Source of the DNA: Saccharopolyspora sp. SCSIO 74807
GTDB lineage: Bacteria > Actinomycetota > Actinomycetes > Mycobacteriales > Pseudonocardiaceae
DNA length: 64,000 nt
Assembly: GCF_037023755.1 (NCBI RefSeq)
Contig: NZ_CP146100.1
Location: 6,602,501-6,666,500, forward strand
Reading direction: 5' to 3'
Below the pieces are notes generated by a model. That model had not been told where the DNA came from and did not search any database. It worked only from the letters and a program-made list of their open reading frames with translations. Numbering within the stretch: the stretch's first letter is position 1; every line of letters begins with the position of its first letter. Positions 63,096 through 64,000 of the stretch are shown here, piece after piece. The position numbers were made by a program, and so were the translations under genes.

Positions 63096-64000
63096 TCAGT
63101 CCTCCCGGACGACGCTCGTCGCCGGCTTGTCCTCGCGCAGCCCGGTGAACCTCGGGTGCCGCAACCGCCCGTCCGCGGTCCATTCGGAGAAACCGATCTC
63201 CGCGACCATTTCCGGCGCCACCCAATGCACCTCCCGTTCCCCGATCCGATCGGCGAACGGTGATTCGGACTTCTCCAGCCTTTCCATTCGAGCCCGCAGA
63301 TCGCGCAAGGTCTTCTCGTCGTATCCGGTCCCGACCTTGCCCGCGTAGCGCAGCTCGTCGCCTTGGAAATAGCCGACCAGCAGCGCGCCGAACCCGTGGC
63401 GCGCGCCTTTCGGCTCGGTGAAGCCGCCGATGACGAACTCCTGCCCGGAGACGCACTTGAACTTCAGCCAGTCCCGGGAACGGCCGCCCCGGTAGGGCCG
63501 GTCCGCGCGTTTGGCGATCAGCCCCTCCCAGCCGCGTTCGCACGCCTGCCGGAAGAACTCCTCCCCGTCGCCGCGGCGGTGCTCGCTGTAGCGCAGCGGG
63601 TCGTCGAAGCCGAAGCACTCGGACAACAGCCGCTTGCGGGTGCGCAGCGGCAGCCGGGTCAGGTCCACGCCGCCGACCGCGATCAGGTCGAACAGGTAGT
63701 AGAACACCCGCACCCCGGTCCGCCGGGCCGCCCGCGGGTCGGTCAGGTGCATCCGGTTCTGCAGCTTGGCGAAGCTGGTGCGGTCGCCGTCGAAGGCCAC
63801 CACCTCGCCGTCCACCACGAACCGCTCCCCCTGCCCGGCCAGCGCGTCCAGCAGCTCCGGGTAGGAGGCGTCGACCCGCTTGTGGTTGCGCGACCACAGC
63901 ACCGGATCGCCGCCGTCGCGCCCGGCCAGCACCCGGGCGCCGTCGAGCTTGCGCTCGTAGAGCCAGTCCGGGTCGGAGAACCGGCTGTCGGTCAGGGTGG
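63096..64000 (-). CDS. ATP-dependent DNA ligase (LigD/LigC type), partial at its N-terminus
   Basis: The visible 300 aa begin within the nucleotidyltransferase domain: the adenylation motif KLDGAR comes from 63935-63955, then SRNHKR (motif III region), FVVDGEVVAFD, EGLIAKR (motif IV) and WLKFKC (motif V). The OB-fold C-terminus follows with KVGTGYDEKTL and FTGLREDKPATSVV. The start lies beyond 64000. Whether it is a stand-alone ligase or part of an NHEJ LigD cannot be seen. Confidence 0.9.
   Translation of the reverse strand, partial: TLTDSRFSDPDWLYERKLDGARVLAGRDGGDPVLWSRNHKRVDASYPELLDALAGQGERFVVDGEVVAFDGDRTSFAKLQNRMHLTDPRAARRTGVRVFYYLFDLIAVGGVDLTRLPLRTRKRLLSECFGFDDPLRYSEHRRGDGEEFFRQACERGWEGLIAKRADRPYRGGRSRDWLKFKCVSGQEFVIGGFTEPKGARHGFGALLVGYFQGDELRYAGKVGTGYDEKTLRDLRARMERLEKSESPFADRIGEREVHWVAPEMVAEIGFSEWTADGRLRHPRFTGLREDKPATSVVRED

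Overview
This window is high-GC actinomycete DNA. The signs are strongly GC-biased third codon positions, frequent GTG/TTG starts, ATGA/TTGA/GTGA stop-start overlaps, an NmtR-type regulator, XRE-DUF397 pairs, F420-type small oxidoreductases and NB-ARC/TPR regulators. A Pseudonocardiaceae such as Saccharopolyspora is my best guess; that is inference, not something read from a marker gene. No rRNA, tRNA, CRISPR array, transposase or phage gene is visible.

Layout. 1-10144 is a methylamine/one-carbon island. soxB-soxD-soxA (sarcosine oxidase; soxA runs off the left edge) are on the minus strand. Divergent from them is a plus-strand run of a dimethylglycine-oxidase-like protein, a DmdA/GcvT-like demethylase, a MetF-like reductase, formate-THF ligase and a cyclodeaminase-type protein. 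Together they would strip methyl groups from betaine-derived or similar donors onto THF and oxidise them towards formate. 10351-13059 is a YnfA-type membrane protein plus an NmtR / P1B-4 ATPase metal-efflux pair with a readable operator. 13097-16024 holds a GT4 glycosyltransferase and a CDP-glycerol-transferase-like gene whose frame is broken at a heptanucleotide tandem repeat. 16212-25529 is mixed: an NmrA-type oxidoreductase, a frameshifted STAND/TPR regulator, membrane and methyltransferase proteins, a universal stress protein and a Ski2-like helicase. 25996-31161 is mutA-mutB-meaB (methylmalonyl-CoA mutase and its chaperone). 31445-46124 carries an intact STAND/TPR regulator, GntR, a phosphotransferase-like protein, a DUF305/LVIVD pair, a degenerate PAS-GGDEF-EAL protein, an aldo/keto reductase, an M50 protease, an M20 amidohydrolase, two membrane proteins and an iron-siderophore binding lipoprotein with an IdeR-like box. 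47547-48788 is a tiny Asp-rich peptide gene directly followed by a PIMT-like methyltransferase, which fits the two-gene imiditide RiPP architecture. 48860-54759 holds asnB, an XRE-DUF397-DUF397-TPR cassette and small F420-type proteins. 55078-60150 is a pyruvate-dehydrogenase operon (lpd-E1alpha-E1beta-E2). 60448-64000 has PucR and GntR regulators and a partial ATP-dependent DNA ligase.

Two dispersed non-coding repeat families were found by eye. One is MITE-like: about 100 bp, at seven sites, sharing a core resembling TTCCGCTACCGGCACCG; one copy has 26-bp terminal inverted repeats. The other is a family of long hairpins built on GTGAACGG/CCGTTCAC or related arms, sitting at gene ends. These repeats, the candidate imiditide locus and the repeat-driven frameshift are the most interesting observations.
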